Source: Umbelopsis isabellina (taxonomy: Eukaryota; Mucoromycota; Umbelopsidomycetes; Umbelopsidales; Umbelopsidaceae). Taken from it: 64,000 nucleotides of DNA. Location: the NCBI GenBank assembly GCA_016758905.1, contig JAEPQZ010000007.1, forward strand, positions 1,115,595 through 1,179,594, given 5' to 3'. Below, in pieces: positions 60,120 to 64,000 of the stretch. How positions within the stretch are numbered: position 1 is the stretch's first letter; every line of letters starts with the position of its first letter. A program made the translations under genes and the position numbers. The notes under the pieces are model-generated. The model was not told the origin of the DNA and ran no database searches. It worked only from the letters and a program-made list of their open reading frames with translations.

Positions 60120-62395
60120 TTATTTGCCTGCATCGCATTCCTTTGCAAGTGTTCTCTCTAGTCTGGCTTGTCGCCAAGCTGGCCCCCATTTGAGTAGCGG
60201 CAAGACCAAAAGTCGAGTTGGCAATAAAGCCAGTGAGACGACAGTGAATGCCTTGTATTGACAGACATTAGTTTTCAATGGTTTAGAGTGTTCCAACTTG
60301 GTTTAAATTCACTTACCCAGCCTACACCGAGCTTTTCAAGGGCTGGATCGATAACTACGGTTGCTCCAGCACCAAAAAGACATCTAATCAAGTTGTTGCT
60401 AGCCATAATGGACGCTGAACGGCCAGGGAACATGTCGACCATGAGAGTTTGTATTGAATTAGTGACCGCTGTTCCACAAGCGCCAACTGAATCGAGGAGA
60501 TGAAATATCATTAGTATGCATGAATCGAGGAGGTGAAATATCAGTAGTATGCATGGATCGAGGAGATGATATCCCATTACTATGCACTGTTATAAGATAC
60601 CACAATTGCTATATACTCACGTATGAAATGAAGTATCAAAATTATAGCCAAATGGGCTTTAACGTGCAGACACCATCCGTAAGCAATCAAAATCACTGTT
60701 GGCAAAAAGATAATGAGTTGTTTGATTTACACTGATATTCATATCGTTTTCATACCATTAAAAACAACCACATATATCCATGATAATCGCAACCTTGCGT
60801 ATTCCAGAGGAAACTCTGGTGTCAGTTTACCACCTTTGACTTGGGAAGGATCCATGCCGTGCTTGACGGAGATTATTTTAAAATCGCGATCCAAGAGCTT
60901 TCCTTGACCAACCGAACCTACAACACAGCCAAAGCCATTGGCCAAGTAGGTCAAACCAATCTGCATGTCATCCAAACCGTATATTTGAGAGAACAAGACT
61001 GGTACACTAGTGGTAAAACAATACATGGCTCCGTATTGGAATGAGTAGTACAGCACCAGGAGTACGACATCTACTTCGCGCAGGTATAAAAGACTTTGCA
61101 GAGGATTTGGAGTGCTGCGCTTGGGTGCTTCTGTGGAGGCTGTGGCTTTTTCAGATTTGGGGCCATTGCGGCGCTTTTCTCTACGACGTTCTAGCCATTG
61201 GAAAGGGGTGGGATTGGCATAACCACCGCCGTTGCCGACCAGGGCTCGTAGAGTTTCATTTAGGAATAGAAAATGAATGATAAATAGGGAGCCACCAAGG
61301 ATAGCCAAAACCCAAAAGATCCAACGCCATCCAAGGGCTTGAGATACAATACCACCTAGCACTGGGCCCAACACCGGTCCACTGGTGGTTCCTAGAGAGT
61401 AGTAACCCATGTAACCTCCGCGTTCTGACGGAGTACATATATCGGCTATAATGGAAATTATTTTAAAACAGTGGTCAACGAAATGACGTGAAGAAGCTTA
61501 TTTGATCGATGCCACACCAAGGTGTGGCTTAAGGCAGAATATGGCAAAGGGGCGTCCCACATTTTTTGAGTGACAGAAAGTGGCGGTAATACTTACAAAT
61601 GGTGCCCGCTCCAATAGCTACCACTGAACTTGATCCAAAAGCTTGAACCATTCGGAGAACTAGCAGTGCCCAATACTTGTCGTTCAAAGCCAGACCGATA
61701 CAGGCGCCTACATAGACAAGCATAGTGCTTAAATAGACGGGGCGACGACCCCATACGTCAGACAGAGCTCCCCAAAACGATGGCGAGATGGCCTGTTTGT
61801 CACGTATATTAGTATCGATAGTCAAACATTGTCAGGTGTGTGTTTGATAGTTTACCTGAAATATCATGTAGACAGTGACACCTAATTTACTAAGTATGAA
61901 TATGCCTTTAGTTTAGTATACCTCAAGCGGTGACAGCACAGGGCAAAATACCACTTTTTACTCACATTTCGGTGACAGATATATTGAGCGTCTAGATAAA
62001 AAATATTTTCTTGTTAGGATTCGCTTTTTCACTGAATTATTTCAATTTTATAAATATCCTACTTCTTGCATTGAATTCATAGCTGGCAAAAATATATTAG
62101 CTGTAAGGGGAGATATGAAGGTAGCTATCGCTGCCATCATGACAATGGACCATTTTTTCTGTTTGGAAAAGATACAATAAGGGACCTCAGAACTTGTGGT
62201 CTTGATGGAGGCATCGTCTTTGAATTGATGTTCTTCAATTTCTGTAGAACTGTCAGTCCAATCCAAAGAGCTATGTCGTCTCAATTGATGTTGTTTAAAT
62301 GGCGTCTCTGGTGATTTGTCCGGTAGTAACTCAGAGCTGGCCCTTATGGTGGTTTGAGACGAGTAAGAGGATGTCGATATCGTATGATTATTCAT
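60120..62395 (-). CDS. MFS drug:H+ antiporter (DHA1 family)
   Basis: Eight exons (62063-62395, 61966-61991, 61856-61889, 61597-61792, 60756-61445, 60621-60695, 60317-60486, 60120-60251) give 551 residues with frame kept. Exons 2 and 3 are micro-exons (26 and 34 nt). An ~85-residue hydrophilic N-terminus precedes 12 TMs with GALSDVWGRRPVYL (the MFS D-R-x-G-R-R loop 2-3 motif) and GTTSGPVLGPVLGGIVSQAL (motif C, G-x-x-x-G-P-x-x-G-G, of drug antiporters). The central loop is long and charged (FQWLERRREKRRNGP). Family members such as Qdr/Aqr/Dtr export drugs, amino acids or acids at the plasma membrane; the substrate is unknown. Intron 6 is mostly a 33-bp triplication. Confidence 0.9.
60488..60586 (-). 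repeat. Three 33-bp tandem repeats forming the 3' end of an intron
   Basis: Exact threefold 33-bp periodicity (60488-60520, 60521-60553, 60554-60586). On the gene's strand each unit reads TGCATACTAATG... then CATCTCCTCGATTCA, i.e. a branch-point-like TACTAAT and a pyrimidine tract. The unit next to the exon ends in CAG and is the acceptor of MFS intron 6. Confidence 0.85.
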
Positions 62396-64000
62396 TTTTG
62401 TGCTAAAAATGCTCTAGAAGAAAAAACAAAATTGAGATGTAAAAGGTAAGGGAGCAGTGATTAAAGACGGACGAGTCTTTTTTGAATGAAATGAAAAGGA
62501 AAAGAACAGGTTGGAGAGAAGATTGAAAATTACAAGTTGAAAAAGACGTCGACCGGTACTGATTGGAAGACTTATGGTTAAAACTGCATTTAGCGTCTTT
62601 ATATGTTTCCTTCCGTTTGATTAACCAAATGTCGTGATTTCTTCTAAAATTCGGATCCGTGCATCATGCTTAGGAGTATTGTTCCAAAAACGTATATTTG
62701 TTCAACATGTGCATGAACGCAACTCTGTCTTATAATTAGTAAAAGTCGGCATGATTTTGGCCATCTCCTATCATGGTGCATACTTGATTAGACACTCGTT
62801 TCGTAACGTGCTAAATTGATTCAATATGTATGGCTGCGATAAACGAGGACATCTGGTTGTCCAATGCCTTGCCGGCATGTCAGTAACTGGTCTAACACTT
62901 GAAAACGCTAACCACATCAGAGCTCCTGCTTGCTTTTTCGATACAGACCATTCTACAAGATGTATGTCACTCTGTAATGTTATTCTTCGGATACACTTTT
63001 ATTAAATGACGATATAAATTGGGATCAGACCCCTCTTTCTTTTTTTATGACATTGTAATATCGACCATGTATTTTTACATTTAGAGAATTTTGCGTTTTC
63101 AGGCTTCGAAAAGGTGACTGATCTTGCGATTACACTTATAACGTCACGTCTATCTGAAAAACGGCTAATGCATCGAGTTTCTAAAGATCAGCAATACTTG
63201 CATGTTCATAGCCAATTACTTGATGGTAATAGTTTGTTATCATTGAATCCTCCGTACCCTGCAGGACGCATTCGTATACTATTCTGCATATACTTTATCA
63301 AAGCTCCATATTAATAAAAAGGAAATTCTGGCTTGGTCAACAAGATAAGCCAGTTGCCTTTTAGCACTGTTGATTGCAAAAGTAAAGATCGGAGAAATAT
63401 GACACCTGTCAAGTATGTGGGTCGAACCAATACCTGATTTGCCAAGCGTTGCAGGTTAAGTTGCTTGACCACCAAGCATTAGCCCATTATAGGCTCTAGC
63501 CAACCGCAGGCTCTAGTTTAGAATCCAGATCGCGATCCGATCCATGGAAAGGTTCAATGTTCTATGGTTGCAGATGCTATAATATGTTGTGTTTCCATGC
63601 TTTGCATCCATTACTGTAAAAAAAGCGAAGCGTTACGGCATCGGCCGAGGCTACCTAGACCATTTTTATGACGGGATATGCAACGTACAATCTAACGAAC
63701 TATGTAATTGGTCATATTTTGTTTGGTTGCTTGACCAGAGTGGTTTATGTTGCCAAGAAACTATCCAATGCCAATCAAAAATGGGTGCCAATCAGAAATG
63801 GAGGGAATAAAAGCTTTGTCGGCTGATCGGCAATCAAGTTGAAGGGGCACGGATCGCCTTCAAACCAGATATATACTGACTGCTGATTGGCGGCGGCCGA
63901 ACGCTTGTACTAGTTGATACTATGACCGTCAACCAGTCGATACAATGGCCGCCAACCAGTTGATGCATATGACTTGACACAAATACCTGAGATGCAGCCC
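62396..64000. other. Intergenic region to the right edge
   Basis: MFS promoter at left, then no gene I can support. Short frames at 63114-63314 and 63589-63810 have no features. A B-box-like GGTTCGACCC lies in a tRNA-like stretch near 63418-63487 (minus strand), judged not to be an intact tRNA. Near-repeats of CCGYCAACCAGTYGAT occur at 63926-63963. Confidence 0.45.

Noticed and set aside
63418-63487. tRNA-Cys-like sequence on the minus strand
   Set aside because: A D-arm-like and a GGTTCGACC motif are seen, but the anticodon and T stems do not pair; at most a tRNA-derived repeat.

Overview
This window is nuclear DNA from a filamentous, early-diverging fungus. Evidence: genes are dense, with many short introns (mostly 50-120 nt), often with CTAAC/CTAAT-like branch points. 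There is a respiratory complex I subunit (NDUFB8) and cytosolic and mitochondrial housekeeping genes of fungal type (APN2, MET30/scon-2, RTG2, YRB30-like, VMA7, NOT1). I favour Mucoromycota, but the genus cannot be fixed from sequence reading alone. The supplied open frames include non-ATG starts, so I reset starts to ATG and rebuilt exons by hand; most reconstructions keep frame through every junction.

Layout. 0-43.6 kb is an ordinary gene-rich region: NDP-sugar nucleotidyltransferase (3' end only), Ser/Thr kinase, APN2, a PPxY/MIT-like protein, two small secreted proteins, GSK3, an SR-type RNA-binding protein, MET30-type F-box/WD40, mitochondrial AsnRS, DRS1 helicase, V-ATPase subunit F, the CCR4-NOT scaffold NOT1, a Rieske-domain protein, a small membrane protein, AMPK beta, a second PPxY/MIT-like protein, an SLC41/MgtE-type transporter, RTG2, a YRB30-like Ran-binding protein and RPT3. 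Several pairs are head-to-head on short shared promoters (kinase/APN2, DRS1/VMA7, NOT1/Rieske, MET30/AsnRS).

43.6-53 kb is different: a repeat-rich, gene-poor island. It has a tRNA-Thr, two identical tRNA-Met genes inside a ~240 bp inverted duplication (46.1 and 52.1 kb), diverged direct repeats, and two decayed genes. One was a secreted cysteine-rich protein (in-frame TGA plus frameshifts). The other was a ~1,075-residue protein with a GIY-YIG-like nuclease region, broken by one TAA, one TAG, one TGA and a frameshift while the frame around them stays protein-like. This is the most unusual part of the window.

53-62.4 kb returns to ordinary genes: a five-domain fasciclin membrane protein, a four-TM membrane protein, glyoxalase II, NDUFB8 and a DHA1-type MFS transporter. 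62.4-64 kb holds no gene I can support. Functionally the window is mostly housekeeping: DNA repair, splicing, translation, ribosome assembly, proteolysis, mRNA decay and energy/nutrient signalling (AMPK beta, GSK3, RTG2, MET30).
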